Shown here: positions 50,014-60,674 of the stretch, in pieces
How positions within the stretch are numbered: the first letter of the stretch is position 1
Layout: every line of letters begins with the position of its first letter
Source: Anabas testudineus
Lineage: Eukaryota > Chordata > Actinopteri > Anabantiformes > Anabantidae
Reading direction: 5' to 3'
Length of the DNA: 64,000 nt
Assembly: GCF_900324465.2 (NCBI RefSeq)
Contig: NC_046627.1
Span: 21,477,413 to 21,541,412, forward strand
The notes under the pieces: generated by a model
Database searches by the model: none
Told to the model about the DNA's origin: nothing
What the model saw: only the letters and a program-made list of their open reading frames with translations
Translations under genes and position numbers: made by a program

Positions 50014-50595
50014 GTAAGTCTGGATTTCTTCTTCTTGTTATATAAAGCGTTACATTTCAAACATGTTGTAGACTAACTACATTAATCAGTTCAGTACTGA
50101 CAATTATAACATTTAGCACCTGACCAAACAGCCCCCTGTACTCCTGAATCAATCATGTGTTTGGTGTTTGTGATGCATCATTATCAGCATTATTGTCATT
50201 AAACTTCTAAGATAACTTAATATAAATAAGTAAAAAAAGTTAAGTTTCGCTTTTTCTTACTCTCTCTTGCATACAAACAATCCCCCCTCTCTAGTGTGAG
50301 CAAGGCTTCACTCTTTCACTTTCTCTATTGAAAATAGACATATCAACAAGCATTTGTGTTGTTTCAGGGCTGAAAATAAAGCACACTTAATATTCTCATA
50401 ATTAGAAGTAAATAAAATCTGGGATGACAGTTTGGACAAATTAAAATTGTATCCTCACATTGCCATTGCAGGGATGTTCTACTCATAACTGCAAAATCAA
50501 ACCTCAAACTATGGTGACATAGAACAGGATATCTGGCACCTAGAATCCTACATTTTAATATTTAACAGTATTTAGTTTGATCATCTGCACAAAAC

Positions 50596-50820
50596 ATGTA
50601 CAGTAATTATAAAGTACGTGGCCTCTACAGTTGTAGCACAAGACGTGAAAAAAGAAACACAGAAACAGGAAGTGTTCATTTAGCATCATCAGGAACCTGT
50701 CAAAGAAAGAGAGCAACGATAGTTGTGGGGAACATGATAAGAGAAACAATGAAAATACCATTGAGACGTGAAGCTGAAGAAGAGGATGTACAAATAACTG
50801 AGGATGAATCACTGTGTTGA
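50596..50820 (+). CDS. short open frame, 74 residues, unknown
   Basis: I do not recognise it. The frame starts at a codon of ATG type (MYSNYKVRG) and ends in an acidic tail (EAEEEDVQITEDESLC). It lies between the two candidate first exons and is preserved in the second unit (62,696-62,920) with one residue change (I to M in RATIVVGN). Because the whole unit is about 99% identical, this preservation says little about selection. It may be an exon or chance. Confidence 0.2.
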   Translation: MYSNYKVRGLYSCSTRREKRNTETGSVHLASSGTCQRKRATIVVGNMIRETMKIPLRREAEEEDVQITEDESLC

Positions 50821-51099
50821 TTATCAGTCTTCACACTGTTTAATAAATAATAAGAATGAAGAAAAAATTTTATTTTTATTTTATCTCTGAAAAATGAACA
50901 ATACAGAAACTGAAACATGAAACCATTTATTTAATGTCATTTGAACAAATGCCATTTCACCTAACACGATAATTGGAGAAGATGACTTGTACAATATAAT
51001 GTTGGGACACCTGGGGGCAGTCTCATATTAGATTCAGTTTAACACTGAGGGAAGGAATGATTAAACCCCATCCCCTCCACACACACACGTCAAACAGCA

Positions 51100-51114
51100 A
51101 GTGAAAGGGAAACT
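51100..51114 (-). promoter_or_regulatory. consensus ISRE upstream of the large GIMAP-type gene
   Basis: agtgaaagggaaact is the reverse complement of AGTTTCCCTTTCACT, which fits the interferon-stimulated response element AGTTTCNNTTTCNCT at every fixed position. It ends 74 bases before the ATG at 51,188, a usual promoter distance. The identical site is at 63,200-63,214. Confidence 0.7.
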
Positions 51115-51187
51115 AGAATAAAGGAATCTGAGCAGAGGAGGCACACATCGTACATTTGACATTATTTTATCTTTCCACTTTAACAAT

Positions 51188-54100
51188 ATGCGTGGTAGAT
51201 ACTTCTTCCAGTTATTATTATTTGTTAATATTTCTCACTGGATATTAAATGAATGCAGTGTTTGATTGATCATTTTCTATCTGTTAACACCACACAACAT
51301 TCAAAATGCATGGTATTGATTATGCTTTGCTCTTTGTCTCTTCTAGTGAGGGCAGCAGAGAAACAAATTCAGAAGGACAAACAGGCATCAGGAAGCATGT
51401 CACAGGAAGAGATCAATAAGGAAACATGGGTCAAATTAACAGGCCCTGCAGCAGAATCACTGGCAGAAGCATTTTCTGGACCAGATGTCGTAGTTGTGCA
51501 AGAAACCGTGGGAGTATGTGGAGGTGCAGAAGTACCACATGTACGAGGAGCAGAAGATGGAGATCCACAAGTAACTGAAACAAATACCACCCAAACAGTG
51601 TCAGGTAAAAAGTGTTCACTGTTAAAAACAAATAATAATGACAGGAATGAGTGATCTTTGCTCATCATTTGATATTTCAGACCTGGACTATGGCCTGAAT
51701 ATGAACCTGATGATCTATTGGAAGACTTGGCTCGTTCTTTACAGTGACTTGTTTTACAGATATTTACAGATTAGTTCCTTTTTGCTTTCTTAGTGTCCCC
51801 AACAAGGATTGTCATGGCTGGAACAGATGGGGCCAAGAAAAACATCAAAGGTACATTGGAGAAAAACATGTAGAGATGTTGCAGGTTGAAGGAAAAACCC
51901 TGAGTGCTTTGTGGCTACAGTGAGAGGATCCAGTGGATTTTAGTAGAGCTTTGCCGGGACACTTCTCTTCTGAGGGGACAAGTGGACCCATGCCATGCCA
52001 CCCACAGCACAACAGAGGCTCTGAATGCTCTCAATGTACAGTGAGAGTCCAATACTCAGGGGTTTTCCTTTAATTTGTGAAGCTAACATATTGAGAGAGT
52101 AGGAGAGTGTCTTCAAATTGAGAATAGCCTTTTTCTCCACTCATCATTAGTTTTCACTGTAATCCATCCTCTTTCCCTTTAGGCCTGTATACACACACTT
52201 TAAAATGAGAGAATCATTTTCTTCTCTGAGCCTTTACCAGTTAAATGACCAGCTTCAAGTTCAGCAGTACAGTTCACTGTAAATATCCTCTAAATATATT
52301 TCAGTTTGTTCTTAACTGACAAACATCTTCAGACACCAAGTTGTAAAGTAAAAGTATAATAAACATATAACTACATATTAACAATACGTATAATTGTTCT
52401 GTTCTAGTGCTAAAGTCATACAGGATTGTCCTACTGGGAACAACTAGAGCTGGGAAAAGTAGCCTTGCTAACATCATATTTGGAGAAGATGTGTTCAAGA
52501 TAAATCAGTCCACCACTGGCAGAACAAGTGAATATCAAGCAGAGTCCAAATCTGTTCATGGAAGAAGAATTTCTGTGATTGACAGTCCCGATTTCTTCGA
52601 CACAGAAAAACCAGAGGAAGAAATGAAGCATGAGATGATGAGGTTTATCACAGAGTGCGCTCCTGGGCCTCACGTCTTTCTCATTGTGTTTGAAGTAGAC
52701 AAATTCATGGAGCAGGGACATGTCATGATCACAAAAATATGTCAATATTTCTCCGATGAAGCTTTTAAATATTCTGCAGTGGTTTTCACTCATGGTGAAG
52801 AACTCCCTAAAGGACTGAAGATTGAGGAGTTTGTGAAGCAGAATGAATCTCTCAGTACTCTGGTGAAGAAGTGCAGTGGTCGATGCCACTTTGTTTACAA
52901 TAACTACTGGAAAAATGACAAACAGGGTGATCGCAGGAGCAGCCAGTTCCAAGTGGCAGAGCTTCTCAATACCATAGATAAGATAGTGATGCAAAACAAA
53001 GGAAGCTGCTACAGCAACAAGAAGCTGAAAGCAGTGAAAAGAGAAACAGATGAAGGAAACATGCCACAAGGAGACGTCAGCAAAACAGCTGTGAACAGTG
53101 TCTCCAGGAATGTGTGGTTCAGATTAACAGGTCCTGCAGCAGAGTCCTTGGCTGAAGCTTTTTTTACACCAACCGTTGTAGTTTTGCAAGGTGGACAACA
53201 GAAAGGAGCAGATGTAGCAAAGGATGATGATTCAAGAGAAACAGATGAAAAAGATGCAAAAGAAATAGAAGAAATAACTCAAACTGAAGACGAAGACATA
53301 AAGGAAGAAGAAAAAACTGAAGAAATAACTCAAACTGAAGACGGAGACATAAAGGAAGAAGAAAAAATAGAAGAGAAAACTGAAACTGAAGATGAAGACA
53401 TAAAGGAAGAAGAAAAAATAGAAGAAAAAACTGAAACTGAAGACGAAGACATAAAGGAAGAAGAAAAAATAGAAGAGAAAACTGAAACTGAGGATGGAGA
53501 CGTGAAGGAAGAAGAAAAAATAGAAGAAAAAACTGAAACTGAAGACGAAGACATAAAGGAAGAAGAAAAAATAGAAGAGAAAACTGAAACTGAGGATGGA
53601 GACGTGAAGGAAGAAGAAAAAATAGAAGAAAAAACTGAAACTGAAGACGAAGACATAAAGGAAGAAGAAAAAATAGAAGAGAAAACTGAAACTGAGGATG
53701 GAGACGTGAAGGAAGAAGAAAAAATAGAAGAAAAAACTGAAACTGAAGACGAAGACATAAAGGAAGAAGAAAAAATAGAAGAGAAAACTGAAACTGAAGA
53801 CAGAGACGTGAAGGAAGAAGAAAAAACAGAAGAAATAACTCAAACTGAAGACGGAGACATAAAGGAAGAAGAAAAAATAGAAGAAAAAACTGAAACTGAA
53901 GACAGAGACGTGAAGGAAAAAGAAGAAAAGAAGAACAGAGAGGATGCAAAAATAAAAAATACAGAACAAGCAGACAATCCACCGGTAGGTGGTGGTGGAC
54001 TTTGGGGTTTTACAAGTGTGTTTGGCTTGTTAGGATCAGCACTCGCAGCAACATTTGTACTTTTAGGGCTGGGATTTATAGTACAGGCTGCAGAAAAAAC

Positions 54101-57100
54101 TGAAACTGAAGACGAAGACGTAAAGGAAGAAGAAAAAATAGAAGAGAAAACTGAAACTGAGGATGGAGACGTGAAGGAAGAAGAAAAAATAGAAGAAAAA
54201 ACTGAAACTGAAGACGAAGACATAAAGGAAGAAGAAAAAATAGAAGAGAAAACTGAAATTGAAGACGAAGACATAAAGGAAGAAGAAAAAATAGAAGAGA
54301 AAACTGAAACTGAGGATGGAGACGTGAAGGAAGAAGAAAAAACAGAAGAAAAAACTGAAACTGAAGACGAAGACATAAAGGAAGAAGAAAAAATAGAAGA
54401 AAAAACTGAAACTGAAGACAGAGACGTGAAGGAAGAAGAAAAAACAGAAGAAATAACTCAAACTGAAGACGGAGACATAAAGGAAGAAGAAAAAATAGAA
54501 GAGAAAACTGAAACTGAGGATGGAGACGTGAAGGAAGAAGAAAAAATAGAAGAAAAAACTGAAACTGAAGACGAAGACATAAAGGAAGAAGAAAAAATAG
54601 AAGAGAAAACTGAAACTGAGGATGGAGACGTGAAGGAAGAAGAAAAAATAGAAGAAAAAACTGAAACTGAAGACGAAGACATAAAGGAAGAAGAAAAAAT
54701 AGAAGAGAAAACTGAAACTGAGGATGGAGACGTGAAGGAAGAAGAAAAAACAGAAGAAAAAACTGAAACTGAAGACGAAGACATAAAGGAAGAAGAAAAA
54801 ATAGAAGAGAAAACTGAAACTGAGGATGGAGACGTGAAGGAAGAAGAAAAAATAGAAGATAAAACTGAAACTGAAGACAGAGACGTGAAGGAAGAAGAAA
54901 AAACAGAAGAAATAACTCAAACTGAAGACGGAGACATAAAGGAAGAAGAAAAAATAGAAGAGAAAACTGAAACTGAGGATGGAGACGTGAAGGAAGAAGA
55001 AAAAATAGAAGAGAAAACTGAAACTGAAGACGAAGACATAAAGGAAGAAGAAAAAATAGAAGAGAAAAATGAAACTGAGGATGGAGACGTGAAGGAAGAA
55101 GAAAAAATAGAAGAAAAAACTGAAACTGAAGACGAAGACATAAAGGAAGAAGAAAAAATAGAAGAGAAAACTGAAACTGAGGACGAAGACATAAAGGAAG
55201 AAGAAAAAATAGAAGAGAAAACTGAAACTGAGGATGGAGACGTGAAGGAAGAAGAAAAAATAGAAGAAAAAACTGAAACTGAAGACGAAGACATAAAGGA
55301 AGAAGAAAAAATAGAAGAGAAAACTGAAACTGAAGACGAAGACATAAAGGAAGAAGAAAAAATAGAAGAGAAAACTGAAACTGAGGATGGAGACGTGAAG
55401 GAAGAAGAAAAAATAGAAGAAACAACTGAAACTGAAGACGAAGACATAAAGGAAGAAGAAAAAATAGAAGAGAAAACTGAAACTGAGGATGGAGACGTGA
55501 AGGAAGAAGAAAAAATAGAAGAGAAAACTGAAACTGAAGACGAAGACATAAAGGAAGAAGAAAAAATAGAAGAGAAAACTGAAACTGAAGACGAAGACAT
55601 AAAGGAAGAAGAAAAAATAGAAGAAAAAACTGAAACTGAAGACGAAGACATAAAGGAAGAAGAAAAAATAGAAGAGAAAACTGAAACTGAGGATGGAGAC
55701 GTGAAGGAAGAAGAAAAAACAGAAGAAAAAACTGAAACTGAAGACGAAGACATAAAGGAAGAAGAAAAAATAGAAGAGAAAACTGAAACTGAGGATGGAG
55801 ACGTGAAGGAAGAAGAAAAAACAGAAGAAAAAACTGAAACTGAAGACGAAGACATAAAGGAAGAAGAAAAAATAGAAGAGAAAACTGAAACTGAGGATGG
55901 AGACGTGAAGGAAGAAGAAAAAATAGAAGAAACAACTGAAACTGAAGACGAAGACATAAAGGAAGAAGAAAAAATAGAAGAGAAAACTGAAACTGAGGAT
56001 GGAGACGTGAAGGAAGAAGAAAAATTAGAAGAAAAAACTGAAACTGAAGACGAAGACATAAAGGAAGAAGAAAAAATAGAAGAGAAAACTGAAACTGAAG
56101 ACGAAGACATAAAGGAAGAAGAAAAAATAGAAGAGAAAACTGAAACTGAGGACGAAGACATAAAGGAAGAAGAAAAAATAGAAGAGAAAACTGAAACTGA
56201 GGATGGAGACGTGAAGGAAGAAGAAAAAATAGAAGAAAAAACTGAACTGAAGACGAAGACATAAAGGAAGAAGAAAAAATAGAAGAGAAAACTGAAACTG
56301 AGTATGGAGACGTGAAGGAAGAAGAAAAAACAGAAGAAAAAACTGAAACTGAAGACGAAGACATAAAGGAAGAAGAAAAAATAGAAGAGAAAACTGAAAC
56401 TGAGGATGGAGACGTGAAGGAAGAAGACAAACAGAAGAAAAAACTGAAACTGAGACGAAGACATAAGGAAGAAGAAAAAATAGAAGAGAAAACTGAAACT
56501 GAGGATGGAGACGTGAAGGAAGAAGAAAAAATAGAAGAAAAAACTGAAACTGAAGACGAAGACATAAAGGAAGAAGAAAAATAGAAGAGAAAACTGAAAC
56601 TGAGGATGGAGACGTGAAGGAAGAAGAAAAAATTAGAAGAAAAAACTGAAACTGAAGACGAAGACATAAAGGAAGAAGAAAAAATAGAAGAGAAAACTGA
56701 AACTGAGGATGGAGACGTGAAGGAAGAAGAAAAAACAGAAGAAAAAACTGAAACTGAAGACGAAGACATAAAGGAAGAAGAAAAAATAGAAGAAAAACTG
56801 AAAACTGAAGACGAAGACATAAAGGAAGAAGAAAAATAGAAGAATAACTCAAACTGAGACGGAGACATAAAGGAAGAAGAAAAAATAGAAGAGAAAAATG
56901 AAACTGAGGATGGAGACGTGAAGGAAGAAGAAAAAATAGAAGAAAAAACTGAAACTGAAGACGAAGACATAAAGGAAGAAGAAAAAATAGAAGAGAAAAC
57001 TGAAACTGAAGACGAAGACATAAAGGAAGAAGAAAAAATAGAAGAGAAAACTGAAACTGAGGATGGAGACGTGAAGGAAGAAGAAAAATAGAAGAAACAA

Positions 57101-59603
57101 CTGAAACTGAAGACGAAGACATAAAGGAAGAAGAAAAAATAGAAGAGAAAACTGAAACTGAGGATGGAGACGTGAAGGAAGAAGAAAAAATAGAAGAAAA
57201 AACTGAAACTGAAGACGAAGACATAAAGGAAGAAGAAAAAATAGAAGAGAAAACTGAAACTGAGGATGGAGACGTGAAGGAAGAAGAAAAAATAGAAGAG
57301 AAAACTGAAACTGAAGACGAAGACATAAAGGAAGAAGAAAAAATAGAAGAGAAAACTGAAACTGAGGATGGAGACGTGAAGGAAGAAGAAAAAATAGAAG
57401 AAAAAACTGAAACTGAAGACGAAGACATAAAGGAAGAAGAAAAAATAGAAGAGAAAACTGAAACTGAGGATGGAGACGTGAAGGAAGAAGAAAAAATAGA
57501 AGAAAAAACTGAAACTGAAGACGAAGACATAAAGGAAGAAGAAAAAATAGAAGAGAAAACTGAAACTGAGGATGGAGACGTGAGGAAGAAGAAAAAATAG
57601 AAGAAAAACTGAAACTGAAGACGAAGACATAAAGGAAGAAGAAAAAATAGAAGAGAAAACTGAAACTGAGGATGGAGACGTGAAGGAAGAAGAAAAAACA
57701 GAAGAAAAAACTGAAACTGAAGACGAAGACATAAAGGAAGAAGAAAAATAGAAGAGAAAACTGAAACTGAGGATGGAGACGTGAAGGAAGAAGAAAAAAC
57801 AGAAGAAAAAACTGAAACTGAAGACGAAGACATAAAGGAAGAAGAAAAAATAGAAGAGAAAACTGAAACTGAGGATGGAGACGTGAAGGGAGAAGAAAAA
57901 ACAGAAGAAAAAACTGAAACTGAAGACGAAGACATAAAGGAAGAAGAAAAAATAGAAGAGAAAACTGAAACTGAGGATGGAGACGTGAAGGAAGAAGAAA
58001 AAATAGAAGAAAAAACTGAAACTGAAGACGAAGACATAAAGGAAGAAGAAAAAATAGAAGAGAAAACTGAAACTGAGGATGGAGACGTGAAGGAAGAAGA
58101 AAAAACAGAAGAAACAACTGAAACTGAAGACGAAGACATAAAGGAAGAAGAAAAAATAGAAGAGAAAACTGAAACTGAGGATGGAGACGTGAAGGAAGAA
58201 GAAAAAATAGAAGAAAAAACTGAAACTGAAGACGAAGACATAAAGGAAGAAGAAAAAATAGAAGAGAAAACTGAAACTGAGGACGAAGACATAAAGGAAG
58301 AAGAAAAAATAGAAGAGAAAACTGAAACTGAAGACGAAGACATAAAGGAAGAAGAAAAAATAGAAGAGAAAACTGAAACTGAGGATGGAGACGTGAAGGA
58401 AGAAGAAAAATAGAAGAAAAAACTGAAACTGAAGACGAAGACATAAAGGAAGAAGAAAAAATAGAAGAGAAAACTGAAACTGAAGATGGAGACGTGAAGG
58501 AAGAAGAAAAAACAGAAGAAAAAACTGAAACTGAAGACGAAGACATAAAGGAAGAAGAAAAAATAGAAGAGAAAACTGAAACTGAGGACGAAGACATAAA
58601 GGAAGAAGAAAAAATAGAAGAGAAAACTGAAACTGAGGATGGAGACGTGAAGGAAGAAGAAAAAATAGAAGAAAAAACTGAAACTGAAGACGAAGACATA
58701 AAGGAAGAAGAAAAAATAGAAGAGAAAACTGAAACTGAAGATGGAGACGTGAAGGAAGAAGAAAAAACAGAAGAAAAAACTGAAACTGAAGACGAAGACA
58801 TAAAGGAAGAAGAAAAAATAGAAGAAAAAACTGAAACTGAAGATGGAGACGTGAAGGAAAAAGAAGAAAAGAAGAACAGAGAGGATGCAAAAATAAAAAA
58901 TACAGAACAAGCAGACAATCCACCGGTAGGTGGTGGTGGATTTTGGGGTTTTACAAATGTGTTTGGCTTGTTAGGATCAGCACTCGCAGCAACATTTGTA
59001 CCTTTAGCATTAGGGCTGGGATTTATAGTCCAGGCTGCAGTTCAATGGTCAGTGATAGGAAAAGCGGTGCAAGCTGCAGCAGGAATGATAGCAATAATAG
59101 GAGCAGCAGCAGCAGCAGCAGTAGCAAAGGTGGGAGAATGGATATACCAAATAATATGTTTCTTAAAACAAGAATATAATAAATGCAAAGAGATTTTCAA
59201 AACCTTGCAGGACCACATAGGAACCATTTTACTCGTGATTGTCTTCTACTCACTGCTCTTATCTTCATTTTTTGTCCAGGAACCAATAACTGAGACTCTA
59301 CTCTTAATGTTTGGAGTATTATTATTGCTTTTGTTCTCAGTGAGTGGTGCAAGTGCAGCAGTAAAAGCAGGAGAGGGAGGTGCAAGTTTAGTAGGAACAG
59401 TAGCAGCTGTGATAAGAAGAGTGGGAGTGAGGAAATTATACAACATTTTCAAATCAACGTGGGCATTAAGGAAATGGGTGGTGCAGACGTGCAATAGATG
59501 CAAAGAGTTTCTAAAAGACCTACATAAAGGAATAATATTACTTGTGATTGTATTCTATTCATTACTGTTTTTTATCATTTTGCATCCAGGAACCAACAGC
59601 TGA
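51188..59603 (+). CDS. giant GIMAP-type GTPase with 17-residue acidic repeat array and hydrophobic tail
   Basis: Exons 51188-51194, 51347-51604, 51794-51850 and 52408 onward join in phase. Residues 1-107 hold a module with WVKLTGPAAESLAEAF and a degenerate P-loop copy (RIVMAGTDGAKKN). The AIG1 GTPase domain starts near 110: G1 GTTRAGKSS, G3 changed to DSPDFFD, GIMAP box HVFLIVFEVDKFM, THGEEL. A second LTGPAAESLAEAF follows near 345. From 53,273 to 58,860 about 105 copies of a 17-residue unit (TETEDEDIKEEEKIEEK) occur. The tail (58,861-59,603) has VGGGGFWGFTNVFGLLGSAL and about five hydrophobic segments. The frame opened at 52,408 stays open to 56,264, then is interrupted by one-base length changes until 58,430, after which it is open again. 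Whether these are real or sequencing error is unresolved. Probably an immune-induced membrane GTPase; function inferred only. Confidence 0.7.
53273..58860 (+). repeat. 51-bp coding minisatellite, about 105 units
   Basis: The unit is 51 bases (17 codons). Two main types alternate (EDEDIK... and EDGDVK...), forming a 102-base dimer, with a rarer variant ITQTEDGDIK at about 53,320, 53,832, 54,447, 54,907 and 56,847, spaced by whole numbers of units. Homogeneity is very high, often zero to three changes between neighbours, which points to recent unequal exchange. One 160-base tail-derived block interrupts it. Confidence 0.95.
53916..54092 (+). repeat. internal copy of the tail module inside the repeat array
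   Basis: Encodes KEKEEKKNREDAKIKNTEQA, then VGGGGLWGFTSVFGLLGSAL, matching the true array end at 58,852-59,040 almost base for base, with a few bases missing (FVLLGLGF versus FVPLALGLGF). At GFIVQAA it rejoins the 51-bp array in frame. It shows that array and tail were once duplicated together and partly lost. Confidence 0.9.
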
Positions 59604-60674
59604 GACTTTACTCTTAATGTTTGGAGTATTAATATTGGTTCTGTTGACAGTGGATTCAGGGGTTAAGGTGAAGTTTGAGGAACTAGAATGTTCTCAGGAT
59701 AACAAGAAACCTTCATTGCAACATGAATGCAATCATGCATCATCCTACTTAGACAGAGTAGGATGATGAGGCACAAAGTTATCGTGTAAAGCACCATTTG
59801 TTCATAACAGCACACTGCATCATGTTATCTAGTTATATTACAAAACATTCTTATTATTTCATTCATAACACATTAAAACAAATTATTCTCACAATAGCAA
59901 GATGAGTTACAATATTCCAGTTGTATTAATTCACTGAAAAAGCTGGAGATATTGTGAACAAATTGTAATTATGTTTTTGTATATACATTTTTAATATATT
60001 TGTTTAATTTAGTGATTGGGAATGTCCACCAACCAGCCAAGACTGATCATTTCATTTCATGATAGTCCATGTGACCCTTACTAGGAAAAGTAACTAAAAT
60101 AATGGATGATTCATAGATTTCATGATGTGAGAAAGTTTGAATTAAAAGTCACAAAACATACATTCAGTAATTTCACTTTTACTTAAGTGTTTACTTTCCA
60201 TGTACTGCATGTAAGAGCATGGAGTAAATAAAGTGTCCAGTTTAATTGAGAGAGCAATTCCACACGATTTGACAAAGATTGACAAAGTCAATCAGAGTAT
60301 GATGTTTCCCATTGCTTGTGTGATGTAAAAAATGATAAATGAAAATAATAAATAAACTTTCATTTTTGCCTGTTTTCTTCCCACACATTCCTTTGCCTAC
60401 CTCTTAGTTAGGAGTAGGAATAAATCACACAGGACATAAACACTGCACAAGTTTTGTGTTTCGCAATCTCAACTTTATAAAGTCTCACATGTTTAGACTG
60501 ACAGTGATTCATGTTGATAAGAGAGATAAGAGATAGATATATGTAAAACATTACACCCCCACCCCCTCCACACGCACACAAGTGTAAGTAAAGCTAAAAT
60601 AAAAGAGAAGACACTACGAAGGGTACTGCTACTGTTTACTAAGGAACAAACCTCTGTGTCATTCATGCACACAC
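59604..60674 (+). other. 3' region of the large GIMAP-type gene and decayed promoter copy
   Basis: After the stop at 59,603, a frame displaced by one base continues the tail pattern (EPTAETLLLMFGVLILVL) to 59,766. Further right the DNA is AT-rich, with AATAAA-type signals near 60,226 and 60,346. At 60,550-60,660 the text (accccctccacacgcacaca, then gtgtaagtaaagctaaaata) resembles the ISRE promoter at 51,070-51,120 in decayed form, cut off by the LINE at 60,675. Confidence 0.5.

Larger units (their letters stand above)
49035..51900. repeat. left copy of a 12.1 kb tandem duplication (matching part)
   Basis: Matches 61,135-64,000 at an offset of 12,100-12,102 bases. By eye I count about 26 differences over about 2.84 kb, or about 99% identity, including introns and flanks. 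The repeat unit is 49,035 to about 61,134. The right copy continues past the window. Confidence 0.93.

Noticed and set aside
53273-58860. Regular short repeats that might suggest a CRISPR-like array.
   Set aside because: The units are directly adjacent with no unique spacers, encode protein in frame, and lie in a vertebrate exon.
53164-58923. Very long minus-strand open frames (up to 1,615 codons) rich in F, L and S.
   Set aside because: They are the complement of the GAA-rich 51-bp repeat, which is open in several frames by composition. The plus strand carries the GTPase, in-phase splice sites and the tail, so the minus frames are shadows.
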